Shown here: piece after piece, positions 1-6,512 of the stretch | How positions within the stretch are numbered: the first letter of the stretch is position 1 | How the letters are laid out: each line of letters starts with the position of its first letter | Assembly (NCBI GenBank): GCA_021737905.1 | Contig: JAIPDA010000091.1 | Span: 1-8,605 of the forward strand | Direction of reading: 5' to 3' | DNA from: Rhodoferax sp. | GTDB lineage: Bacteria; Pseudomonadota; Gammaproteobacteria; Burkholderiales; Burkholderiaceae_C | Length of the DNA: 8,605 nucleotides | Made by a program: the position numbers and the translations under genes | The notes under the pieces: model-generated | The model's input: the letters and a program-made list of their open reading frames with translations, nothing else | What the model was told of the DNA's origin: nothing | Database searches by the model: none

Positions 1-367
<367 letters not shown>

Positions 368-642
368 AATCACTGCAATATTTCAACTCCCCGCGCTCAA
401 CCAAGGCTGAACACGAGAAGAAAACTCATAAAAACGGAATTGAAAGTGACATCTTTCGATGTTACCTATTTCTATCTCTATGAGCGTTTAAGGTCAGAAG
501 ACCTGGCCACACATCGCTGTGCAGCCTGGCAGTCGCCTTCAAACGCCCATACTTATCGGCTGTAAATTTTTAATGATCCCGGCATCGAAGAGAGGCTTTA
601 AGCCACCGTTCTTGCTGTTAGCTGAAATCAGCTGAGCCTCAA
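368..642 (-). promoter_or_regulatory. rRNA operon leader with structured RNA and possible boxA
   Basis: This is the stretch between the proximal rRNA promoter and mature 16S, expected to be transcribed as a ~270 nt leader and removed by processing. It contains a long imperfect hairpin: GCGTTTAAGG at 484-493 pairs with CCTTCAAACGC at 536-546, with one bulged base. Inside lies a smaller, mutually exclusive hairpin, AGGTC-AGAA-GACCT (491-504). Read on the minus strand, 496-485 gives TGACCTTAAACG, which matches the E. coli rRNA boxA TGCTCTTTAACA at 8 of 12 positions, so it is a candidate antitermination site. An 11-nt near-palindrome GGCTTTAAGCC lies at 594-604. The boxA and hairpin roles are inferences. 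The 16S 3' flank needed to identify the RNase III stalk is outside the window. Confidence 0.6.
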
Positions 643-672
643 ATTATATACCGGATTTTTTGTCCGTGTCAA
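643..672 (-). promoter_or_regulatory. Proximal rRNA promoter
   Basis: On the minus strand TTGACA (672-667) and TATAAT (648-643) are both perfect sigma-70 hexamers, separated by 18 bp. The predicted transcription start is near 636. An A/T-rich stretch with an A-tract lies directly upstream of the -35 (673-692), as expected for an UP element recognised by the RNA polymerase alpha subunit. The -10 is followed by TTG then AGGCTCAGCTGA, and that downstream block recurs in the two more distal units. It is the best promoter of the three by consensus. Confidence 0.85.
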
Positions 673-735
673 ATAATTCTCAACTTTTTCTACTGTCAGA
701 ACGTTGTTGCTTTGCAGCGACTTTGTCCTGCTTTT

Positions 736-880
736 TCAGCAGAGCCTACCATCATAGCACGGTTTTTGAAGCCGCAACAAATGATTTTAAGTTTTTCTTC
801 TCTTCTCGGTGCCGCCAATCCGCAAATTGAACAGGCACTTTTTCCAAGCAGAGCCTTCTACTGTAGCACGCTTTTGGGTA
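736..880. repeat. Imperfect direct repeat in rRNA promoter region
   Basis: Two copies of a ~30 bp block, at 738-768 and 847-876, share AGCAGAGCCT, then a variable 7-8 nt, then TAGCACG and a T-tract. The second occurrence starts 109 bp after the first. A third, weaker relative lies at the proximal promoter (AGCTGAGCCT, 630-639). The repeat includes the -10 and the initial transcribed region of each promoter-like unit, so tandem duplication of a promoter followed by divergence is a reasonable origin. Confidence 0.65.
751..780 (-). promoter_or_regulatory. Middle rRNA promoter-like unit
   Basis: On the minus strand this has an extended -10, TGCTATGAT (759-751), and a weak -35, TTGTTG (780-775), with an 18 bp spacer. 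It lies 108 bp upstream of the proximal -10. The sequence after the -10 (GGT then AGGCTCTGCTGA) closely matches the proximal unit. The A/T-rich block upstream of its -35 (781-800) also aligns with the UP-like block of the proximal promoter. I infer a second tandem start site for the rRNA operon. Activity is not shown by sequence alone, and the -35 is poor. Confidence 0.55.
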
Positions 881-889
881 GGCAGTAAA
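860..889 (-). promoter_or_regulatory. Distal rRNA promoter-like unit
   Basis: On the minus strand the unit has an extended -10-like TGCTACAGT (868-860) and a -35-like TTTACT (889-884), again with an 18 bp spacer. Its -10 lies 109 bp upstream of the middle unit's -10. The block AAGGCTCTGCT and a following A-tract repeat those of the middle unit. TACAGT is a weaker -10, so this may be a decayed copy or a regulated promoter. Unlike the other two units, it has no clear matching UP-like block upstream. Confidence 0.4.
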
Positions 890-1025
890 GTTTCACTTTG
901 AGGATATGCCTTGGCGTACGGGGCGTTGTTCAGCGCTGGAGTGCCGCTGGTTTGGTTGAAGCATCTTTGCGTCTGTCTCTGTGTGAGGGCCATGGTCATG
1001 GCTACCGGGATAATGCGGCCTCTAT
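890..1025 (+). other. Gene-free interval upstream of uup
   Basis: This interval separates the distal rRNA promoter unit from the uup start and must hold the uup promoter if uup is transcribed on its own. I see no convincing sigma-70 pair. GATAAT at 1009-1014 is a possible -10 without a good -35; it would start transcription near 1021, leaving a leader of only about five nucleotides. No tRNA or terminator-type hairpin was recognised. Confidence 0.3.
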
Positions 1026-2951
1026 ATGGCACTCATTACTCTTTTGGACGCTCAACTCGCTTTTGGGCACGTCGCACTGCTGGACCACGCAGACTTTTCA
1101 CTCGAAGCCAACGAACGCATAGGCCTGATAGGTCGCAATGGGACTGGCAAATCTTCATTGCTGAAAATTCTCGCCGGCTTAGAAAAAGCGGACGATGGTG
1201 CGCTGCAGCTGCAGCAGAACCTGCGCATTGCCTATGTCCCCCAAGAGCCCAGCCTGGACCCACACGCGACCGTGTTCAATGAAGCCAGTGCCGGCTTGGC
1301 GCGTACGCGCCATGTGGTCGAGCAGTACCTGTCTGCGGACGAAAACACCGACCTTGATGCACTCCAATCAGAAATAGAGGCACTTGATGGCTGGAACTGG
1401 GAGCAACGGGTTGAGGAAACTTTGCACCGCCTGCACTTGGACAAAGACGCCATCGTGGGCTCGCTATCCGGTGGTACCAAAAAAAGGGTGGCTTTGGCGC
1501 AAGCACTGGTGGCTAAACCTGACGTGTTGTTGCTGGACGAGCCCACCAACCACCTGGACCTGGACTCCATCGCCTGGCTCGAAGAGTTGCTGGTGAACTT
1601 CAATGGAAGCATCATCACCATCACCCACGACAGGGCATTTTTGGACCAAGTAGCGACGGCCATCGTCGAGCTGGACCGCGGCAAGTTACGCAGCTACCCT
1701 GGTAACTTTGCACAGTACCTCATCACCAAAGAAGACCAGATGGCGCAAGAGGCGGTGATCAACGCCAAAGCCGACAAGCTGCTGGCTCAGGAAGAAATTT
1801 GGATACGCAAGGGTGTTGAGGCGCGCCGCACACGCAGTGTGGCGCGTATCGGCCGGCTTGAAGCGCTGCGTGACAACCGTGCCGCCCGCCGTGACGCTGT
1901 TGGCCGCGTGAATCTGGATGTCTCCAGCGGCGAGAAAAGCGGCAAGATCGTGGCCGAACTAAGCGATGTATCCAAAAGTTTTGGCCACCCGGGTGCCGAA
2001 AAGATCATCGTCAACCGATTCACCGGCACCTTGCTGCGCGGCGACAAGATCGGCCTGCTGGGCCCGAACGGTGCCGGCAAGACGACGCTCCTCAAGCTCA
2101 TTCTGGGCGAGCTGCAGCCCGACCTGACCGATCCACCGGGCAAGATTCGCCAGGGCGCCAATTTGCAGGTGGCTTACTTCGACCAGATGCGTGACGCGCT
2201 GGACCTGGACGCCACCCTGGAGGACTTCATCAGCCCGGGCAGCGAGTGGGTAGAGATCAACGGGCAGAAAAAGCATGTCAAGAGCTACCTGACCGACTTT
2301 TTGTTTTCGCCGGCGCGCGCCAATTCGCCCGTGCGCACGCTCTCAGGCGGCGAGCGCAACCGCTTGCTGCTGGCACGTCTGTTTGCCCGGCCGGCCAATG
2401 TGCTGGTGCTCGACGAGCCGACCAACGATCTGGACATCGACACACTCGAGTTGCTGGAAGACTTGCTGCAAAACTACGAAGGCACGGTGTTTCTGGTCAG
2501 CCACGACCGGCGTTTTCTGGACAACGTGGTCACCAGCACCATCGCCTACGAAGGCACACCCGAAAACCCGGGCTTCTGGCGCGAATACGAGGGCGGCGTG
2601 ACCGACTGGATCACGCAATCCAAGCGGGCCGCCCAGATCACTGGAAGCGGCAAACCCGCTGCCAGCGCTAAACCTGCGGGTGCGGGTAAGGGGCCCGCAC
2701 AGGTAGCCAAGTCAGAGGCCGACAACGCGCCTAAAAAGAAACTCAGCTACAAGGACCAACGCGAACTCGAAGGCCTGCCGGCCCAGATACAGCAGCTGGA
2801 GTCTCAGCAAAAAGCCATTGAGCAAGAGTTGTATGACGGCACGCTTTACACCCGTGACGCCAAACGCGCCGCCGAACTCAATGCGCGCAACAGCAAGATT
2901 GAGGAAGAGTTGATGGAAGCCCTGCAACGCTGGGAAACGCTCTCAGCCTGA
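1026..2951 (+). CDS. uup: ABC-F family ATPase Uup
   Basis: A 641-aa soluble protein with two ABC ATPase domains and no membrane segments, which is the ABC-F arrangement. Domain 1 has Walker A GRNGTGKSS (36-44), signature LSGGTKKR (147-154), Walker B plus DEPTNHLD (166-178) and switch His201. Domain 2 has GPNGAGKTT (346-354), LSGGERNR (439-446), DEPTNDLD (463-470) and His493. Between them lies the basic helical linker (about 232-300, with RTRSVARIGRLEALR) that in this family reaches towards the ribosomal P-site tRNA. A low-complexity Ala/Gly/Lys/Pro stretch (537-570) leads to a C-terminal coiled coil (575-640), a Uup hallmark implicated in nucleic-acid binding. Known roles of Uup are ribosome-associated ATPase activity and suppression of precise transposon excision. 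All catalytic motifs are intact. The start MALITLLDAQ fits the family; no clear Shine-Dalgarno is visible. It diverges from the rRNA operon. Confidence 0.9.
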   Translation: MALITLLDAQLAFGHVALLDHADFSLEANERIGLIGRNGTGKSSLLKILAGLEKADDGALQLQQNLRIAYVPQEPSLDPHATVFNEASAGLARTRHVVEQYLSADENTDLDALQSEIEALDGWNWEQRVEETLHRLHLDKDAIVGSLSGGTKKRVALAQALVAKPDVLLLDEPTNHLDLDSIAWLEELLVNFNGSIITITHDRAFLDQVATAIVELDRGKLRSYPGNFAQYLITKEDQMAQEAVINAKADKLLAQEEIWIRKGVEARRTRSVARIGRLEALRDNRAARRDAVGRVNLDVSSGEKSGKIVAELSDVSKSFGHPGAEKIIVNRFTGTLLRGDKIGLLGPNGAGKTTLLKLILGELQPDLTDPPGKIRQGANLQVAYFDQMRDALDLDATLEDFISPGSEWVEINGQKKHVKSYLTDFLFSPARANSPVRTLSGGERNRLLLARLFARPANVLVLDEPTNDLDIDTLELLEDLLQNYEGTVFLVSHDRRFLDNVVTSTIAYEGTPENPGFWREYEGGVTDWITQSKRAAQITGSGKPAASAKPAGAGKGPAQVAKSEADNAPKKKLSYKDQRELEGLPAQIQQLESQQKAIEQELYDGTLYTRDAKRAAELNARNSKIEEELMEALQRWETLSA

Positions 2952-2991
2952 AGCCGCACAGCACCCCTCAGACCGCCACCCGCACCCGCCC

Positions 2992-4641
2992 ATGCCGTTG
3001 CTCCCACCCGACCCTCCGGAGATTGACGGCCTGAAGACCCGCAAGCCCGAAGCACCGGCTTCTGCATGGTCGCCGCTCAAAATCCCCGTCTTTCGTCTGC
3101 TGTGGGGCACCTGGGTGACCGCCAACATCTGCATGTGGATGAATGACGTGGCGGCGGCCTGGATGATGACGTCTTTGACCAGTTCACCCATCTGGGTTGC
3201 ACTGGTGCAGACCGCCGCTACCCTGCCGGTTTTTTTGCTCGGCCTGCCGAGCGGGGCGCTGGCCGACATTCTGGACCGCCGCCGTTACTTCATCGTGACC
3301 CAGTTCTGGCTGGCCGGCACCGCCGCGGTGCTGTGCGTAGCAGTACTTTTCAATCTGATCACGCCGCCACTGTTGCTGGCGCTGACCTTTGCCAACGGCA
3401 TCGGCCTGGCGATGCGCTGGCCGGTGTTCGCTGCGTTGATTCCAGAACTCGTGCCGCGGCACCAACTGCCCTCTGCCCTGGCATTGAACGGCGTGGCCAT
3501 GAACGCCTCGCGCATCATCGGGCCCATCGTGGCCGGCGCGCTGATTGCCAGCGCCGGGACGGCCTACGTGTTTTTGCTGAACGCCACGCTGTCGGTGATG
3601 GCCGGCTTTGTTGTCATGCGCTGGCGCCGCGAGCACGTGCCCAGCCCGCTGGGGCGCGAACGCTTGATGAGCGCCATGCGCGTTGGCTTGCAGTTTGTGC
3701 GCGAGTCTGCGCCCCTGCGCGGTGTATTTTTGCGGGTGACGCTGTTCTTTTTTCATTCAACGGCACTGCTGGCGCTGTTGCCGTTGCTGGCAAAGCGGCT
3801 TGCGGGTGGCGACGCCGCCACTTACACGCTGCTGCTGGCCGCTATGGGCGCGGGCGCCATCGTCACCACCACAGTGCTGCCCCGGCTGCGGCAGCTGCTG
3901 CCCAGCAAGCAGCTGGTGCTGGCGGGCACGCTGCTGCAGTCTTTGACAACGCTGGTCATGGCTTTTGCACCGAATGTTTATGTGGCCGTGCCGGCCATGA
4001 TGCTGGCCGGCATGTCCTGGCTGTGCGCCGCCAACACGTTGAGCGTTTCTGCCCAGATGACGCTGCCGGACTGGGTGCGCGCGCGCGGCATGTCGATGTA
4101 CCAGATGGCCATCATGGGTGGCAGTGCCCTGGGTGCTGCGATCTGGGGCCAGCTGGCCACGATGGCCTCGCTCACGAGCAGTCTGGTGGTCGCGGCGCTG
4201 ACAGGCGCCATCGCCATGCTGGTCGCAACCCGCAGGCTCACAGACCACGGTCTGGAAGAAGATCTGACGCCCTCGCGCGAGTTCAAAGTGCCCGTGGCAC
4301 AGACCCCGCCGCGCACCGGGCATGTGGTGGCCACCATCGAATACCTGATCGACCCGGCGCGTGCCGCCGCCTTTGTGGCGCTGATGCAGGACAGCCGCCG
4401 CAGCCGGCTGCGCCAAGGTGCGCTGGGCTGGGAGCTGCTGCACGACATGAGTGAGCCGGGGCGCTACCTGGAACAGATCGTCGACGAATCTTGGACCGAG
4501 CACCTGCGCCGCTTTGACCGCATCACAGCCGCTGATGTGGCGCTGCGCGACCGCAAGCTGGCTTTTCATGTGGCAGAAGGCCCGCCAGTCGTGACCCGCT
4601 ATGCGGTGGAGCCTGCCCAGCGCTCAGACACGGCGGATTAA
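2992..4641 (+). CDS. MFS_3-type exporter with C-terminal cytosolic domain
   Basis: A 549-aa protein that begins 40 bp after uup, on the same strand and with no terminator between, so probably co-transcribed. Residues ~32-415 are a run of hydrophobic helices typical of the major facilitator superfamily, with the loop 2-3 motif GALADILDRRRY (88-99) and a Gly/Pro-rich helix ALALNGVAMNASRIIGPIVAG (163-183, motif C-like). This pattern fits the EntS-like transmembrane secretion effector group (MFS_3, PF05977), proton-driven exporters. Residues ~445-535 are hydrophilic and carry a VATIEYLIDPARAAAF start and a YLEQIVDESWTEHLRRF segment. These resemble the ferredoxin-like fold of antibiotic-biosynthesis-monooxygenase-type proteins, a known extension in this family. 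The substrate is unknown. The start lacks a good Shine-Dalgarno, so the first ~25 Pro-rich residues are uncertain. It ends in a stop that overlaps the opposing gene. Confidence 0.85.
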   Translation: MPLLPPDPPEIDGLKTRKPEAPASAWSPLKIPVFRLLWGTWVTANICMWMNDVAAAWMMTSLTSSPIWVALVQTAATLPVFLLGLPSGALADILDRRRYFIVTQFWLAGTAAVLCVAVLFNLITPPLLLALTFANGIGLAMRWPVFAALIPELVPRHQLPSALALNGVAMNASRIIGPIVAGALIASAGTAYVFLLNATLSVMAGFVVMRWRREHVPSPLGRERLMSAMRVGLQFVRESAPLRGVFLRVTLFFFHSTALLALLPLLAKRLAGGDAATYTLLLAAMGAGAIVTTTVLPRLRQLLPSKQLVLAGTLLQSLTTLVMAFAPNVYVAVPAMMLAGMSWLCAANTLSVSAQMTLPDWVRARGMSMYQMAIMGGSALGAAIWGQLATMASLTSSLVVAALTGAIAMLVATRRLTDHGLEEDLTPSREFKVPVAQTPPRTGHVVATIEYLIDPARAAAFVALMQDSRRSRLRQGALGWELLHDMSEPGRYLEQIVDESWTEHLRRFDRITAADVALRDRKLAFHVAEGPPVVTRYAVEPAQRSDTAD

Positions 4642-5486
4642 AACCGTTCGTGCGAGGCCAGGTACCGCCACTGCCCGACGGGCAAATGCCCCAGGTTGAC
4701 GTGACCAATGCGCACCCGCTTGAGCCCGGTCACCAACAAACCCACTTGCTCACACATGCGGCGAATCTGCCGCTTTTTGCCTTCCTTGAGCACAAATCGC
4801 AGCTGCTCCGGGTTTTGCCATGACACTTGGGCCGGCTTGAGCGGCACACCGTCCAGACTCAGCCCATGGCACAAGCGTTGGAGCTGCCCAGGCGGAAACG
4901 CGCTCTGCACATTCACCGTTTCGGCGCCGTAGCTCACGCGCACCAGGTACTCTTTTTCAACTTCAGAGTCTTCGCCAATGAGCTGGCGCGCCACGCGGCC
5001 GTCCTGGGTCAGCACCAGCAGACCGATCGAATCGATGTCCAGGCGACCGGCCGGTGCCAGACCGCGCAATTGTTCGTGGCCCCAACGCATGCGGCTGTTG
5101 CATTCACGCCAGCGGTTTTGCGGCTGCACCAACACCACCGCCGGCTCATGCCCGTCCTCGGCCTGGCCGCTGACATAACCGACTGGCTTGTTGATCAGGA
5201 TGGTGACCTGCTGGCGCTGCTGATGCTCGGCCTGTTGAGACACTTCAATGCGGTCCGCCGGCGATACGGGCTGACCCATCTCGGCCGGCTTGCCGTTAAC
5301 GCGCACCCAGCCCCGCTCAATCCAGTCATCGGCCTCGCGGCGCGAGCACATGCCCAGTTCGGCCATGCGCTTGTTCAGCCGCACGGTGCTGCCGGTGGAG
5401 GCCGGCGCGCTGGCGGTGTCAGCGCGGCGTATGCGAACAGCAGCTGGGGTCGCAGGCGGTTTGGGGGGCGCTGGAGGCTGGGTCAT
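4638..5486 (-). CDS. rRNA pseudouridine synthase, RsuA/RluB/RluF family
   Basis: It isomerises a specific uridine of rRNA to pseudouridine. In numbering from the ATG at 5486 (282 aa), an S4 RNA-binding domain spans about 34-82 (RLNKRMAELGMCSRREADDW begins it). The catalytic domain follows, with the motif GRLD at 147-150, Asp150 being the expected nucleophile, and the family signature GKKRQIRRMC at 236-245. The sequence resembles E. coli RluF, which modifies 23S rRNA at U2604, but RluB or RsuA-type specificity cannot be excluded. A TTG at 5531 opens the same frame and would add 15 residues; the ATG is preferred because the extra stretch is Pro-rich repeat-like sequence. Neither start has a Shine-Dalgarno. 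Even from the ATG, the first ~30 residues are Pro/Ala-rich and probably disordered. It lies downstream of the Crp/Fnr gene and converges on the MFS gene. Confidence 0.88.
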   Translation of the reverse strand: MTQPPAPPKPPATPAAVRIRRADTASAPASTGSTVRLNKRMAELGMCSRREADDWIERGWVRVNGKPAEMGQPVSPADRIEVSQQAEHQQRQQVTILINKPVGYVSGQAEDGHEPAVVLVQPQNRWRECNSRMRWGHEQLRGLAPAGRLDIDSIGLLVLTQDGRVARQLIGEDSEVEKEYLVRVSYGAETVNVQSAFPPGQLQRLCHGLSLDGVPLKPAQVSWQNPEQLRFVLKEGKKRQIRRMCEQVGLLVTGLKRVRIGHVNLGHLPVGQWRYLASHERF

Positions 5487-5531
5487 GGTGGGGTCAAAGT
5501 CGGGTGGTGGTGGGTCAAGTAGCGGGGTCAA
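5478..5531 (-). repeat. TGACCC repeats at the start of the pseudouridine synthase gene
   Basis: Four copies of TGACCC (minus strand) occur at 5530-5525, 5517-5512, 5496-5491 and 5485-5480, mostly as TTGACCC and separated by Pro-codon-rich sequence. They span the two candidate start codons. Depending on which start is used, they lie in the leader or encode a Pro/Asp-rich tail. A chance product of low-complexity coding sequence is quite possible. Confidence 0.4.
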
Positions 5532-5557
5532 CTGACAAATGTAGGCGAGCCATCGAT

Positions 5558-6307
5558 TCAGCCCGGCCCTCTGGCGGTGCTGGCAAATACATTGGCGCGC
5601 AAAGCGGCCAGGTCCAGCACACGCAAACCGCCGTACTCCACCCGGATGATGCCCTGCGCATGCAGGCTGCGCAAAGCCTCGTTCACCCGCTGGCGCGAGA
5701 GGCCAACCAAGTAAGCCAATTCCTGCTGTGTGATGCGCAAAATCTCACCCACGCCCGGGTAAAGCACCGGGTTGAACAAAGCAGCCAGGCTGCGCGCCAC
5801 GCGCAAATCAGGGTTGGTCATGCGGTCAATTTCGCGCGCCGCAATGAATTGGCCCAATCGCTCGTTGATCTGGTTCATCACAAAACGGTTAAATCCAATG
5901 GAATGGTCCAGCAGCCAATGGAAAGTCTCCAGCGGCAAACCCGCCACCACGCTGTTACGCAGGGCCTGGATGTTGTAGCGATAAGACTCGCGCTTGAGCG
6001 CTGTACCCTCGCCAAACCAGCCACCCGGCGGCACGCCCGTGAAGGTCATGGTCATGCCCTGGGCGTTGTCGGTGCTCATTTTCAGCAGGCCCTCGACCAC
6101 GCCAAACCAGTAAGTCACCGGCTTGCCGATGCGGCACACGAAGTCGCCCGCCAGTGCATCGCCGACCATGAGCTCGGCCTGCGCGCGTTCACGCTCAGCG
6201 GGCAATAAAAGCGCTAACCAAGGAATGCCCTGCAACTCCTGGGCATTCGGGCGTCGCCGACGCTGGTGCAGCGGCAAGTCCTTGGCGGCGGGAGCAAGAG
6301 GAAACAT
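5558..6307 (-). CDS. Crp/Fnr-family transcriptional regulator
   Basis: A 249-aa cytoplasmic DNA-binding regulator. In numbering from the ATG at 6307, the N-terminal half (about 24-145) fits a cyclic-nucleotide-binding-type beta-roll with the turn motif GGWFGEGTAL (95-104). A long dimerisation helix runs about 130-160. The C-terminal winged helix-turn-helix has ITQQELAYLVGLSRQRVNEA at 192-211, the Crp recognition-helix position. Only one cysteine is present, so it cannot carry an FNR-type [4Fe-4S] cluster. The residues after the turn (KRESYRYNIQAL) do not match the cAMP-contacting Arg-Ser of E. coli CRP, so the ligand is unknown. A GTG at 6325 would add six residues; the ATG is preferred because GAAAG lies seven bases upstream of it. 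It is divergent from the acyl-CoA synthetase gene and probably regulates it. Confidence 0.88.
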   Translation of the reverse strand: MFPLAPAAKDLPLHQRRRRPNAQELQGIPWLALLLPAERERAQAELMVGDALAGDFVCRIGKPVTYWFGVVEGLLKMSTDNAQGMTMTFTGVPPGGWFGEGTALKRESYRYNIQALRNSVVAGLPLETFHWLLDHSIGFNRFVMNQINERLGQFIAAREIDRMTNPDLRVARSLAALFNPVLYPGVGEILRITQQELAYLVGLSRQRVNEALRSLHAQGIIRVEYGGLRVLDLAALRANVFASTARGPG

Positions 6308-6422
6308 GGGCTGACTTTCAAACACTCAGCCTGTGCGCGGGGGCTGTCCGGCTGCGCAAAAAGCTGAAAAAGCACCGGGCAAGGGCCACCGTGGCAGCCA
6401 ATACGGGAAAGTCCGGAGGGGA

Positions 6423-6463
6423 TTGACCCTCAAATTGTCGTTCAAATGACAACTTGACGTCAA
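6423..6463. promoter_or_regulatory. Cluster of Crp/Fnr-like inverted repeats (candidate operators)
   Basis: Three inverted repeats follow one another. TTGA-CCC-TCAA lies at 6423-6433. An 18-bp imperfect palindrome, TTGTCGTTCAAATGACAA, lies at 6435-6452 with 7 of 9 pairs matching. A perfect 10-bp palindrome, TTGACGTCAA, lies at 6454-6463. TTGA/TCAA-type half-sites are typical of Crp/Fnr-family operators. The location between a Crp/Fnr gene and its divergent neighbour supports a regulatory role. Which repeat is bound cannot be told from sequence. Confidence 0.55.
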
Positions 6464-6472
6464 ACTCAAACT

Positions 6473-6478
6473 TACTAT
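6473..6478 (+). promoter_or_regulatory. Candidate -10 of the ligase promoter
   Basis: TACTAT is the best -10-like hexamer upstream of the ligase start. No good -35 lies 16-18 bp before it, which would suit an activator-dependent promoter. The predicted start near 6485 puts the centre of the 18-bp palindrome at about -41.5, the class II activator position. This hexamer was chosen from short sequence and is tentative. Confidence 0.35.
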
Positions 6479-6500
6479 CGGTTGCAAGTCAGTCCCCCTC

Positions 6501-6506
6501 AAAGAG
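6501..6506 (+). promoter_or_regulatory. Ribosome binding site of the ligase gene
   Basis: AAAGAG lies six bases before the ATG at 6513. It is a modest Shine-Dalgarno match at suitable spacing and supports this start, from which the protein begins at a position typical for the family. Confidence 0.5.
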
Positions 6507-6512
6507 TCCATC

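Larger units (their letters stand above)
6308..6512. other. Divergent control region between regulator and ligase genes
   Basis: About 205 bp between the Crp/Fnr gene (leftward) and the acyl-CoA synthetase gene (rightward). The half next to the ligase is unusually A/T-rich for this genome and holds the inverted-repeat cluster and the candidate promoter listed separately. The half next to the regulator is G/C-rich and holds a separate near-perfect palindrome, GCCAC-C-GTGGC (6385-6395). No clear leftward promoter for the regulator gene could be picked. Confidence 0.6.

Noticed and set aside
731..880. Repeat pair as a CRISPR array or mobile-element end
   Set aside because: Only two to three diverged copies with ~109 bp period, located on promoter elements; no spacers, transposase or target-site duplication.
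787..1032. Small 81-residue reading frame on the minus strand over the rRNA promoter region
   Set aside because: It overlaps the distal promoter unit and the uup start, has no recognisable family features and no Shine-Dalgarno, and its composition looks like translated non-coding sequence.
3333..4454. Long (373-residue) alternative plus-strand frame inside the MFS gene
   Set aside because: It is rich in Ala, Arg, His and Gly as expected of the shifted frame of a GC-rich gene, while the MFS frame has clear membrane helices and motifs.
3757..4569. 270-residue minus-strand frame opposite the MFS gene
   Set aside because: His/Gln-rich antisense shadow of a GC-rich gene with no domain pattern.
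4827..5522. 231-residue plus-strand frame opposite the pseudouridine synthase gene
   Set aside because: The minus-strand frame has the S4 domain and the GRLD catalytic motif; this one is its shadow.
5504..6208. 234-residue plus-strand frame opposite the Crp/Fnr gene
   Set aside because: The opposite frame encodes a clear helix-turn-helix regulator; this one has no recognisable features.
6385..6395. GCCAC-C-GTGGC palindrome as a terminator
   Set aside because: The stem is only five base pairs with a one-base centre, which cannot form a stable hairpin loop, and there is no T-tract. It was kept only as a possible DNA-level site.
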